DNA of 64,000 nucleotides from Planotetraspora phitsanulokensis (GTDB lineage Bacteria; Actinomycetota; Actinomycetes; Streptosporangiales; Streptosporangiaceae), in contig NZ_BOOP01000031.1 of assembly GCF_016863295.1 (NCBI RefSeq), positions 100,025 to 164,024 on the forward strand, written 5' to 3'. This document shows positions 35,161 through 42,605 of this stretch, piece by piece. Made by a program: the position numbers and the translations under genes. Position 1 is the stretch's first letter. Every line of letters begins with the position of its first letter. A model generated the notes under the pieces. The model saw only the letters and a program-made list of their open reading frames with translations, had not been told where the DNA came from and ran no database searches.

Positions 35161-37755
35161 CTACAGGTCGGCGCACTGCCCCGCCTTCGGTCCGCCGGCG
35201 GTGTTGGATACGCCGTTGTCGCTCGGCGCCGGGGAGTTCCCGGTGCACGAGAGCGGCCCGCCGACGTGGTTGCCCGAGACGACGGGCGCCTTGTTGTTCT
35301 GCACGACGAGCGGGCCGTTCACCGTCGAGCCGTCGATGATCACCTGGCCCGTGGTGCCGGTCACCGTCACCGGGCCCGTGACAGTGGCCGGTGCGCAGTC
35401 CCCGTTGCCGTTGCCGAGCCAGACCCGCACCCCGCCGGTCAGAGTGGCCGGCCCGGACACCGTGGTGCCGCACAGCAGGACGTCGACCGCACCGGACGCC
35501 GTCAGCGGCCCGCGTACCTGGGAACCGGACGCGTACAGCCCGGCGCCGGAACGCACGGTCACGGGTCCGTTGACCGTGGCGCCGTCCAGGCAGGTGACCC
35601 CCGACGAGACGGTCAACGGGCCGTTGTGGGTCCCGGTGACCGTCGTCGTGCACGCGGGAACGCCGGTGGCGTTCACGGTGAAGCCGGTGGTCACGGTGGC
35701 GGTGCCGCTCGACACGGTCACCTTCGCCTCGTACACGCCGGACCCGGCGTACGTGTGGTCGCCGCTGATCGTGTAGAGGCCGTTGACGGTCTGGTTGGTG
35801 CCCTCCCTGCCGCTGAGCGTGCCGGCCGAGTTGGTGCCGTCGCCCCACTCGATCGTGGCGGTCAGGGCGCCGAGCGCCTTGCCGGGAGCGGCCAGGGTCG
35901 CCAGCGCCCCGGTGATCGTGTTCCGGTCGCTGAGCGAACGGTCCCCGGCCACCAGGTCGAGGCCCCAGGGCACGTTGGGCGTCGCGTAGAAGTTCTGGTT
36001 GCGCGCCTGCCAGCGTCCGCCCTGCACGGCGTCGCGGACCTTGAAGGAGGCCGTCGTGCGGTCGGGGTGGTCGGGGCCCGCCTTCGGGGACCAGCCGATC
36101 TCCGCGATGGCCGTGAGTCGGGGGAAGGCCATGAACTCGATCTGCGCGAGGTTCTTGACGGTCTCCGTCCACAGCGGCGCCTCGACGCCGATGATGTTGG
36201 CGTCCGTGACCGCGGGCAGCGTGTTGCCGCCCACCGTGCGCGCCGGGATGAGCGTGCTCGGCTCCCAGTTGTAGAAGACGTCGATGTCGCAGGTGCAGGC
36301 CCAGGTGGTCCCGAGCGGAGTGCCCGAGTTGTACTTCATGTCCAGGTAGGTCTTGTTGGCCGGGGACATGACGATCTTCATGCCCTTCTGGACCGCGGTG
36401 CGCCCCGAGTCGCCGCCCGACCCGTTCGGGGAGGTGCCCCAGTACTGCACGACGCCCTGCGGCATCTCCGGGTCGGTCCCGAAGGGCGCCTCGCCGATCT
36501 CGTTCCAGCCCATCGCGATCTTGCCCTGGGCCTTCACGATCTTGGATTCACGGGTGATGAAGTCCTGGTAGGCGGTGGCGGGCAGCAGCGCCGTCGAGAC
36601 CTCGTCGCCGCCCATGTGGTAGTACGGCCCGGGGGTCAGGGCGGACAGCTGCTCGATGATGTCCGTGGTGATCTGCCAGGTGAGCGGGCTGTCCGGGCAC
36701 AGGGCGCTGTAGTTCACCGCGTTGCTGAGGTTCCAGACCGGCGGCTTCTTGTTGCTGCAGTTGATGCTCGGGTCGTAGATCGCGCCGCCCTTGTACGCCT
36801 GCGCCTCGGCGGAGGCGTACGACATGATGATCGAGTTGTTGTGCCCGGGGCTGTCGATCTCCGGCACGACCGTGATGAACCGCGACGCGGCGTAGTTCAC
36901 GACGTCGACGTAGTCCGCCTGGGTCCAGAAGCCGCCCGGGTCGGCGTTGGTGGTTCCGTCGGAGGCCCTGCTCGTGCCGCCGGAGTACTGGCTGCCGATG
37001 TCGGTGAGCTCGGGGCGGCCGTTGATGGCGATGCGGAAGCCCTGGTCGTCGCTGAGATGCAGGTGCAGCGTGTTCACCTTGTACGCCGCGATCTCGTCGA
37101 TGTAGGTCTTGACCACGGAGACCGGCTCGAAGTGCCGTCCGATGTCGAGCATCGCGCCGCGGTAGCCGTAGCGGGGATAGTCGGAGATCTGGACGCCCGG
37201 GACCGTCCACGCGGCCGGCTGCGGCGTCCTGCTCTCGATCCAGACGGGGAACAACTGCCGGAGCGTCTGCACGCCGTTGAACAGGCCGTGCCCGTTGGCC
37301 GCGGTGACCGTGATCCCGCTGTGCGTGACGTCCAGCTTGTAGCCCTCGGCCGCGGGGACGCCCGGGTCGTCGACGACCAGCGAGATGTCGCCGGTCGCAG
37401 CGGAGCCCTGCGACACCGGCAGCGCGTAGCCCGTGGAGGGCCGGAGGACGGCGGCCAGTTGGTCGGCCACGCCGACGGCGGAGGGATCGTCGACCACGAT
37501 GCGGGCACCGGATCCGAGAGTGAAGCTCTCCTCGGCCGAGGTGGCCATCGAAACCGGGAGAGGAACGATCTGGGGTGAGGCCGGCGAGGTCGAGGCCGTG
37601 TCGGCGTTTGCCGCACTGGTCGCGATGACGCCGGTGAGCGATGTGGCGAGGAGCGCACCGATGGTCAAAGCGGAGAGCGCGCGGGCTCGGGGCCGTGGAC
37701 TCGCGCCACGGTTCCTCCCCTGCTCGCGCTTCGCCGGCAGGAACGAGAACTTCAC
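35161..37755 (-). CDS. Secreted GH20 beta-N-acetylhexosaminidase with a repeat-rich C-terminus
   Basis: 864-residue exported enzyme releasing terminal GlcNAc or GalNAc from chitin oligomers or glycans. A signal peptide (cleaved near 52) is followed by the GH20 N-domain (about 60-190) and the (beta/alpha)8 barrel (about 195-570), with catalytic Asp384-Glu385 in HMGGDEV and the LHLHLSDDQGF and EIDSPGH motifs. A PKD-like module (about 610-690) and a run of about eight NGPVTV/RGPLTA repeats (about 700-835), probably a right-handed beta-helix, form the tail. AAGGAG lies four bases before the GTG. DasR-like operators lie upstream, so control by the GlcNAc regulator is likely. Confidence 0.94.
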   Translation of the reverse strand: MKFSFLPAKREQGRNRGASPRPRARALSALTIGALLATSLTGVIATSAANADTASTSPASPQIVPLPVSMATSAEESFTLGSGARIVVDDPSAVGVADQLAAVLRPSTGYALPVSQGSAATGDISLVVDDPGVPAAEGYKLDVTHSGITVTAANGHGLFNGVQTLRQLFPVWIESRTPQPAAWTVPGVQISDYPRYGYRGAMLDIGRHFEPVSVVKTYIDEIAAYKVNTLHLHLSDDQGFRIAINGRPELTDIGSQYSGGTSRASDGTTNADPGGFWTQADYVDVVNYAASRFITVVPEIDSPGHNNSIIMSYASAEAQAYKGGAIYDPSINCSNKKPPVWNLSNAVNYSALCPDSPLTWQITTDIIEQLSALTPGPYYHMGGDEVSTALLPATAYQDFITRESKIVKAQGKIAMGWNEIGEAPFGTDPEMPQGVVQYWGTSPNGSGGDSGRTAVQKGMKIVMSPANKTYLDMKYNSGTPLGTTWACTCDIDVFYNWEPSTLIPARTVGGNTLPAVTDANIIGVEAPLWTETVKNLAQIEFMAFPRLTAIAEIGWSPKAGPDHPDRTTASFKVRDAVQGGRWQARNQNFYATPNVPWGLDLVAGDRSLSDRNTITGALATLAAPGKALGALTATIEWGDGTNSAGTLSGREGTNQTVNGLYTISGDHTYAGSGVYEAKVTVSSGTATVTTGFTVNATGVPACTTTVTGTHNGPLTVSSGVTCLDGATVNGPVTVRSGAGLYASGSQVRGPLTASGAVDVLLCGTTVSGPATLTGGVRVWLGNGNGDCAPATVTGPVTVTGTTGQVIIDGSTVNGPLVVQNNKAPVVSGNHVGGPLSCTGNSPAPSDNGVSNTAGGPKAGQCADL

Positions 37756-37956
37756 GTCACTCCTTAGATCGGGGGTACCGCATACCTCCAGCGCGGGCCG
37801 CGTTCGGGCATTGGTTGGACATGTCCGGCGGATCCGCTCGACGCTGCAGCGTCCGTGCAGCTTCCTGAGTGATGGGGGAGTGTCACGCGGCCAGGAGACC
37901 GGCCGTCCCGGCGATCCTTCTGCTCATCTCGACTACCGCCTTGCTTGTGGGGGGTG

Positions 37957-37972
37957 ACTGGTCTATACCGGT
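37957..37972. promoter_or_regulatory. DasR-type operator (dre-like) upstream of the GH20 gene
   Basis: ACTGGTCTATACCGGT matches the known dre consensus A(C/G)TGGTCTAGACCA(C/G)T at 14 of 16 positions. It lies about 200 bases before the hexosaminidase start. DasR controls chitin and GlcNAc use in Streptomyces, fitting the downstream enzyme. Confidence 0.75.
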
Positions 37973-37993
37973 TGGCGGTCTTGGGCGGCGGAT

Positions 37994-38015
37994 AGATCCC
38001 TTTATGTAGGGATCT
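37994..38015. promoter_or_regulatory. Perfect inverted repeat AGATCCCT-N6-AGGGATCT
   Basis: Eight-base perfect arms (37994-38001 and 38008-38015) around TTATGT lie between two dre-like sites. It may be a second operator, or an end signal for the mdc transcript arriving from the right. Confidence 0.45.
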
Positions 38016-38045
38016 CAGGGTGTCAGGGTAAACAGATGGCAAAGT

Positions 38046-38114
38046 TTTGGTCCATACCGCCGTATATCGGATTCGCAACAACGGCGGCTCTCGGCGCCGC
38101 CGGTCTATACCGGG
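38046..38114. promoter_or_regulatory. Two weaker dre-like elements
   Basis: TTTTGGTCCATACCGCC (about 38045-38061) and GCCGGTCTATACCGGG (38099-38114) share the GGTC(T/C)ATACC core with the stronger site at 37957 and match the dre consensus at about 10 and 11 of 16 positions. Repeated cores suggest cooperative binding. Confidence 0.45.
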
Positions 38115-38152
38115 TGACGGCCGCCGGTGGTGCGGGAAGGGTCGGTTCCCGG

Positions 38153-39085
38153 CTACGGCCTCTGCGCCCGGACGCGCCGGGTGAGCTCCGCCGCGTCGGC
38201 GATCCCGGTGCCGGCCAGGGCGACGACGCGGGCACGCGGATTCGACGTCCGGGCGATCCGGGCGAGGACGTCTCCCGGGGGCGTCTGGATGAACAGGGTC
38301 GTGCCGAGTTCGCCGAGCACGGCGACGGCGTCGCGCCACCGCACCGTCACGGCGACGCCGCGGGCGAGATCGCCGAGGACGGCGTCGGCGTCGTGGAGGA
38401 CACGGCCGGTTGAGCCGCTGAGATAGGGGATGGTGAGCCGGCGCCGGGGGACCGCGCCGAGGTGGCCGGCCATCGCTTCGGCGACGCCGTCGAGCAGCGG
38501 GCAGTGGGACGGGACGCCGACGTTCAGGCGCTGCACGCGCCGCGCGCCGGCCCGGTCGGCCGCCGCGCTGAGGCGTTCCAGTGCCCGGACACCGCCGGCG
38601 ACCACGACCTGATGGTCGGTGTTGACGATGGCCAGGTAGGCCGGGTCGTCGGGGGTCGTGATCGATGCGACCACGCGCCGGACCTGTCCCACGCCCAGCC
38701 CGAGGACGGCGGCCATGCCGTACCCGGACGGGTAGGCGTCACGCATCAGCTCGCCGCGACGGCGGACGGCGGCGAGGGCTTCGGCGAAGGTGAGCGCCCC
38801 GGCGGCGACGGCGGCGGGGAACGCCCCGGCGGAGTGCCCGGCCACGGCGTCGGGGACGGCGCCTTCTCCGGCGAGGGCTCTGGTCGCGGCGACTCCGGCG
38901 ATGCACAGCGCGACCTGCGCGGTGACGGTCGAGGTCAACGCCCGCGCGTCGTCCTGCCGGGAGGAGCCTGGCAGAACCTGCTCGGCCTCGGCGAGGGTCG
39001 CGGCGACGGCCGGGTGGGCGGGCAGATCGCGGAGCATTCCCGGCCGCTGGGCGCCCTGGCCGGGGTAGAGGAACGCGACCGTCAT
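38153..39085 (-). CDS. mdcH: Malonate decarboxylase, epsilon subunit (malonyl-CoA:ACP acyltransferase)
   Basis: 310-residue malonyltransferase that loads malonyl from malonyl-CoA onto the thiol of MdcC, priming the biotin-independent decarboxylase. The FabD-like motifs are FLYPGQGAQRPGM near the start, the nucleophile in GHSAGAFPAA and the catalytic His in VPSHCPLLDG. The ATG overlaps the mdcG stop by four bases (ATGA); the open frame continues 26 codons upstream only inside mdcG. It is the last gene of the mdc operon. A small hairpin (CGGGAA/TTCCCG, 38133-38151) just beyond its stop may help end transcription. Confidence 0.93.
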   Translation of the reverse strand: MTVAFLYPGQGAQRPGMLRDLPAHPAVAATLAEAEQVLPGSSRQDDARALTSTVTAQVALCIAGVAATRALAGEGAVPDAVAGHSAGAFPAAVAAGALTFAEALAAVRRRGELMRDAYPSGYGMAAVLGLGVGQVRRVVASITTPDDPAYLAIVNTDHQVVVAGGVRALERLSAAADRAGARRVQRLNVGVPSHCPLLDGVAEAMAGHLGAVPRRRLTIPYLSGSTGRVLHDADAVLGDLARGVAVTVRWRDAVAVLGELGTTLFIQTPPGDVLARIARTSNPRARVVALAGTGIADAAELTRRVRAQRP

Positions 39086-39714
39086 GCGCGGGCCCACGGG
39101 TCGTCCACCAGTTGCGGGCCGCGGCCGGTGCGGGCCAGGACGGGACCGCCGGTGCGGGCCCATTCGGCGAGGCTGATCCCCCCGCGCGGGGTCTCCAACT
39201 GGCAGTCGACCGCACAGGGGAGAGCGCTGAACGCGGACACCAGCCGCGCGGCCATGGCGGGCTCCACCCTGTGCGGTGCCCGTAACAGCAGGTCCAGGTC
39301 GCTTCCGGGGTGGGTGGCCCGATGTCCGCTGGCCAGCTCGAAACCGACGCTGCCGATCGGGCCCCAGGAGACACGGGCGTCCGGTTCGCCGGCAGGTCCC
39401 GGTTCGCCGCTCAGTACCAGGGCGACGGCGGAAAGGGTGACGGCCAGCCGGGGGAGACCGGGCCGACGCCAGTTCAGCTCTTCGGGCGTCACGCGGAGGG
39501 TCACAGCGCCGGTGGGGACGAGGGCGGCATGACGCTGCCCTCGTGCGGATCCGCGCACACCGACCGGGATCAGGCCGGGCGGTCGCGGCGCCCGGCGTAC
39601 GACGACCCAGGGGCAGGCGGCGAGTGACGCGCGGGCCCAGGCGGGGAGCGCGGCCCCGAGCGCCGCGGCCCCGGTGAGTCGCAGCAGGTCGTGCGGCCGC
39701 GCGGTCACCGCCAT
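39082..39714 (-). CDS. mdcG: Malonate decarboxylase holo-ACP synthase (phosphoribosyl-dephospho-CoA transferase)
   Basis: 210-residue transferase that attaches the 2'-(5''-phosphoribosyl)-3'-dephospho-CoA group made by MdcB to a Ser of MdcC. The PHDLLRL start and the nucleotidyltransferase-like GSDLDLLLRAP motif are those of MdcG. The ATG at 39714 lies within the last ten bases of mdcE, so the genes overlap; the longer open frame upstream belongs to mdcE in another frame. The stop overlaps the mdcH start. It is needed only to mature the decarboxylase, so its presence argues for a functional complex. Confidence 0.92.
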   Translation of the reverse strand: MAVTARPHDLLRLTGAAALGAALPAWARASLAACPWVVVRRAPRPPGLIPVGVRGSARGQRHAALVPTGAVTLRVTPEELNWRRPGLPRLAVTLSAVALVLSGEPGPAGEPDARVSWGPIGSVGFELASGHRATHPGSDLDLLLRAPHRVEPAMAARLVSAFSALPCAVDCQLETPRGGISLAEWARTGGPVLARTGRGPQLVDDPWARA

Positions 39715-40511
39715 TGGGCGGCGAGCGCCTCGCGGACGCGGCGAGAGGCGATCCGGGTCCGCCGCGCGCCGGGCGAGGCGAGCCGGTTGCTCAGATCGCG
39801 AGGGCCGCGGCGGGCGCGCTCGACGGCGGCGGCGAGCACGTCCTTCGCCGTTCGCGTGTCGCCTTCCGTGGGGTCGTCGGCGTTCTCCACGTCCAGGAGT
39901 TCGTCGCACAGACCGAGCTTCGCCCAGTCGGCGACGTCGTAGGACAGCGGCGGGATCCGCCGGGCCAGCTCGTCGAGCTCGTCGACGGTGCGGAGGGTCA
40001 CCTTCGCCGCGGCCTCCCTGTGCATGGCGTGGACCACGACACCGGGGTCGTGGAGCGCCAGTATCTGGTTCGCCTGCAGTCCGTGTGCGAGCAGTCCGCC
40101 CGACAGCGCGGTCCCGACGATGAGCGCGATCACGGGGTGTCCGGCCATCCGGGCGGAGGCGTAGGCGTCCACGGCGGCGGCCAGCGCGTGGTGGATGCCG
40201 AGCAGCTCCTCGACGCGTCCGTATGCCTGGCTGGGCAGGTCGACGACCGCGATGATCGGGCGGCGCCGATCGTCGGGCAGGCGGGCGTCCTCGGTGACGG
40301 CCTGGGTCACCGTCTCGGCGAGGGCGAGACCTTCGCGGAGGCCGACCTCGCCCTTCCGCGCCCGGGGGTAGGGGCTGCGCGGGTCCGGCACGACCGCGAC
40401 CAGGCGGGCGGTGTCGTCGCCCAGCGTGACGTCTCCGGTGATCACCGAGGGGACCACGGGGGTCACGTCGCCGTCGGCGAGGGCGCGGGTCCAGTTCCCG
40501 CCGCGGCTCAT
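39705..40511 (-). CDS. mdcE: Malonate decarboxylase, gamma subunit
   Basis: 268-residue carboxyltransferase-fold subunit that, with MdcD, decarboxylates malonyl-S-MdcC to acetyl-S-MdcC. The crotonase/carboxyltransferase core contains RRPIIAVVDLPSQAYGRVEE and IALIVGTALSGGLLAHGLQA, matching the family. The ATG overlaps the mdcD stop by four bases (ATGA). It ends inside the first codons of mdcG. Length agrees with other MdcE proteins. As in the whole operon, codon use matches the neighbours, so there is no sign of recent transfer. Confidence 0.94.
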   Translation of the reverse strand: MSRGGNWTRALADGDVTPVVPSVITGDVTLGDDTARLVAVVPDPRSPYPRARKGEVGLREGLALAETVTQAVTEDARLPDDRRRPIIAVVDLPSQAYGRVEELLGIHHALAAAVDAYASARMAGHPVIALIVGTALSGGLLAHGLQANQILALHDPGVVVHAMHREAAAKVTLRTVDELDELARRIPPLSYDVADWAKLGLCDELLDVENADDPTEGDTRTAKDVLAAAVERARRGPRDLSNRLASPGARRTRIASRRVREALAAQWR

Positions 40512-41407
40512 CGCCGGTCTCCCTCGGCCGGTACGGCGTGCGCCCACACGGTGGCGAGATCGGCCGGGTCCGGCGGATCGGCCGGGTCGACGGCGTCGAG
40601 GCGCGCCCGCCATTCGCGGATCCGCCGGGAGCGGTGCTCGCCGGGCACGCCGCGCCCCACGGCCTCGATCACGGCGGACCGCACCGCGGTGACGTCGTCC
40701 AGGACCAGGACGTCGGCCAGACCGGTTCCTGTGCGTTGCGCGCCCCCGTCGATGGCCCAGATCAGCGCGTCGTCGGAGGCGTCGAACTCGGCGACGCCGG
40801 CCTCGGACTCGATCACCTCGGGGCCGTTGAGCCCGAGGCGGCCCTCCCTGGTCATGATCAATGTGGAGCACAGCCCGGCGGCGATGCTCATTCCGCCGAA
40901 ACAGCCCATGGTTCCGGCGATGACGCCGACCTCCGGCTGGAGGGCGCGCAACTCCAGCAACGCGGCGCAGACCTCCGCGACCGTTGCCAGGCCGAGGTTG
41001 GCCTCCTGGAGGCGCACGCCTCCGGTCTCCAGGAGCAGCACCGCGACGGTCGGGGTGCCTTCGCGGTTGTCCCGGACGGCCAGAGACAGCGAGGCGGCGG
41101 CCTTCGCGCCGGAGACCTCGCCGATGCCGCCGCCCTGGAAGGCCTGTTCGACGGCGATCACGACCGCGGGCCGTCCGCCGAGTACTCCCTTGACCACGAC
41201 GACGCCGTCATCGGACTCCGGGACGACACCCTGGGGTTCCAGCCAGGGCGACTCGATGCGGTCGAAGGGCCCGCACAGCTCGCGCGCGGTGCCGTCGTCG
41301 AGCAGCGCGACTGCGCGCGCCCGGGCGTCGAGTTCTATGAAGCTGACGCGGGCGAGCATCGCGTTCCAGTCCGTCTGCCCGTTCCGCGCGGGCACCCGCG
41401 ACGTCAT
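40508..41407 (-). CDS. mdcD: Malonate decarboxylase, beta subunit
   Basis: 299-residue carboxyltransferase-fold subunit, partner of MdcE in the decarboxylation step. It shows the acetyl-CoA carboxylase-like elements QAFQGGGIGEVSGAKAAASL, LLLETGGVRLQEANLGL and IAGTMGCFGGMSIAAGLC. The ATG overlaps the mdcC stop by four bases, and its own stop overlaps the mdcE start in the same way, so the subunits should be made in equal amounts. The open frame extends upstream into mdcC only as an overlap artefact. Confidence 0.94.
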   Translation of the reverse strand: MTSRVPARNGQTDWNAMLARVSFIELDARARAVALLDDGTARELCGPFDRIESPWLEPQGVVPESDDGVVVVKGVLGGRPAVVIAVEQAFQGGGIGEVSGAKAAASLSLAVRDNREGTPTVAVLLLETGGVRLQEANLGLATVAEVCAALLELRALQPEVGVIAGTMGCFGGMSIAAGLCSTLIMTREGRLGLNGPEVIESEAGVAEFDASDDALIWAIDGGAQRTGTGLADVLVLDDVTAVRSAVIEAVGRGVPGEHRSRRIREWRARLDAVDPADPPDPADLATVWAHAVPAEGDRR

Positions 41408-41697
41408 TCCCTGCCCTCCTCGATGGCTTGACGCAGGCGCAGGGTGACCACGCCGGGGGTGGCTCCGGAGTCGTTGAGCTCGAACGAGCCGGCGACGCGG
41501 TGGCGGGCGAAGAACCGCTCCAGCACGGTTCGCCACACCGTGTCGAACCCGTCGACGCTGGTGCGAACGCGCACACGGGCGGTGCCGGTCGCCTCCGGCG
41601 TCATCAGGACCTCCAGATCCCCCGAGCCGACCACCCCGACGTGCGTCCGCCGCGCAGCGGGCCGGTCGGCCGGGAACTCGAACTTCAGCGTCTGCAC
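41404..41697 (-). CDS. mdcC: Malonate decarboxylase acyl carrier protein (delta subunit)
   Basis: 97-residue acyl carrier that holds malonyl, then acetyl, on its phosphoribosyl-dephospho-CoA arm. With the GTG at 41697 the modified Ser falls at residue 25 in VGVVGSGDLEVL, the position known for Klebsiella MdcC, which supports this start; AGAGGTGG lies four bases before it. The start lies 13 bases inside mdcB and the stop overlaps mdcD by four bases. Length fits the family (about 97-106). It is the scaffold on which MdcA, MdcD/E and MdcH act. Confidence 0.93.
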   Translation of the reverse strand: MQTLKFEFPADRPAARRTHVGVVGSGDLEVLMTPEATGTARVRVRTSVDGFDTVWRTVLERFFARHRVAGSFELNDSGATPGVVTLRLRQAIEEGRE

Positions 41698-42605
41698 GCG
41701 ACCACCTCTCGTCCGGTTCCGGCCGAGGGCTCCGGCCACGGCACCATGTCGAGGAAGAGGGCGGCGGCGAGCAGGTCGCCGCTTCCGCCCGGCGACAGCC
41801 GATGTGACCGGAGCCTCCGGTCCAAATCCATGAGCGCGGCACGGCCGGAGTCCGTGCCCGCGCCTCCCTCGGCGAGCACGCGCGAGGCGCCGCGCCGGAC
41901 CATGCGCAAACCCTCGACGCCGCCACGGTGCAGGACGCAGGTGTCGTCCAGGAGGCTCATCACCTCCAGCAGCGCGTCCAACCGGGCCACGTCCCGCTCG
42001 GCCCCGGCCGCACCGGCCCGCCGAAGCCGCGGTAGGGCGACGTCCACGACATGGGGGAAGCCGGCCACGGCCTCCCCGCGAGCGCCGCGCACCCCGTGCC
42101 GCCGCCGGGCCCGTTCGCCGTTGGAGAGCGCACCAGCCGGCATGCGCCGGTCGGGGAGGGCGGCCAGCCGGGCCGCACGGCGGACGCCTTCCCGCTCGTC
42201 GCGGGCGCCGGCGGCGCCCGCGACCAGGAGCCCGAGCGCCCACAGCGCCCCGCGATGCGTGTTCACCCCTCGAGTGGCGCGCAACATGACCCGGTCGCCC
42301 GCACGGCCGAGCCGGCCCAGCTCTTCGCGGAGCCCGACGCCGAGGGCCGTACGCTCCGACGCGTCCGCGACGGCCCGGAAGACGGGGCGCAGCGCCTCGG
42401 CGGAGGCCAGGAGGAGCGGCAGATCCATGTCGTCGTGCGCGCCTCCGCCACGGTGGTCGACCAGGCCGGGCTTGGGACCCAGCAGGGCCTCCTCGCGCAG
42501 TGCCCGCACCGCCGTCTCGGCCAGCAGAGCCGCGGACGGCGCCGCCGGACCTCCGCCGGCGATCATCGGCTCGTCACCAGCTCCGGAACCGGGCGGGCGG
42601 GTCAT
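41685..42605 (-). CDS. mdcB: Triphosphoribosyl-dephospho-CoA synthase
   Basis: 306-residue enzyme (CitG/MdcB family) joining dephospho-CoA to the ribose of ATP to make the MdcC prosthetic-group precursor. Family marks include ALLGPKPGLVDHRGGGAHDD, the GVNTHRGALWALGLL block and the C-terminal SPGGSGDLLAA. GGAGG lies five bases before the ATG at 42605, which overlaps the end of mdcA by 32 bases; an ATG at 42566 would avoid overlap but has only a weak GGTGA. Its own end overlaps mdcC. The central region is unusually Arg/Ala-rich but the motifs are intact. Confidence 0.92.
   Translation of the reverse strand: MTRPPGSGAGDEPMIAGGGPAAPSAALLAETAVRALREEALLGPKPGLVDHRGGGAHDDMDLPLLLASAEALRPVFRAVADASERTALGVGLREELGRLGRAGDRVMLRATRGVNTHRGALWALGLLVAGAAGARDEREGVRRAARLAALPDRRMPAGALSNGERARRRHGVRGARGEAVAGFPHVVDVALPRLRRAGAAGAERDVARLDALLEVMSLLDDTCVLHRGGVEGLRMVRRGASRVLAEGGAGTDSGRAALMDLDRRLRSHRLSPGGSGDLLAAALFLDMVPWPEPSAGTGREVVACRR

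Noticed and set aside
35266..37578. A 770-codon open frame on the plus strand opposite the GH20 gene
   Set aside because: Low-complexity Arg/Val/Gly composition with no motifs; the opposite strand encodes a complete hexosaminidase.
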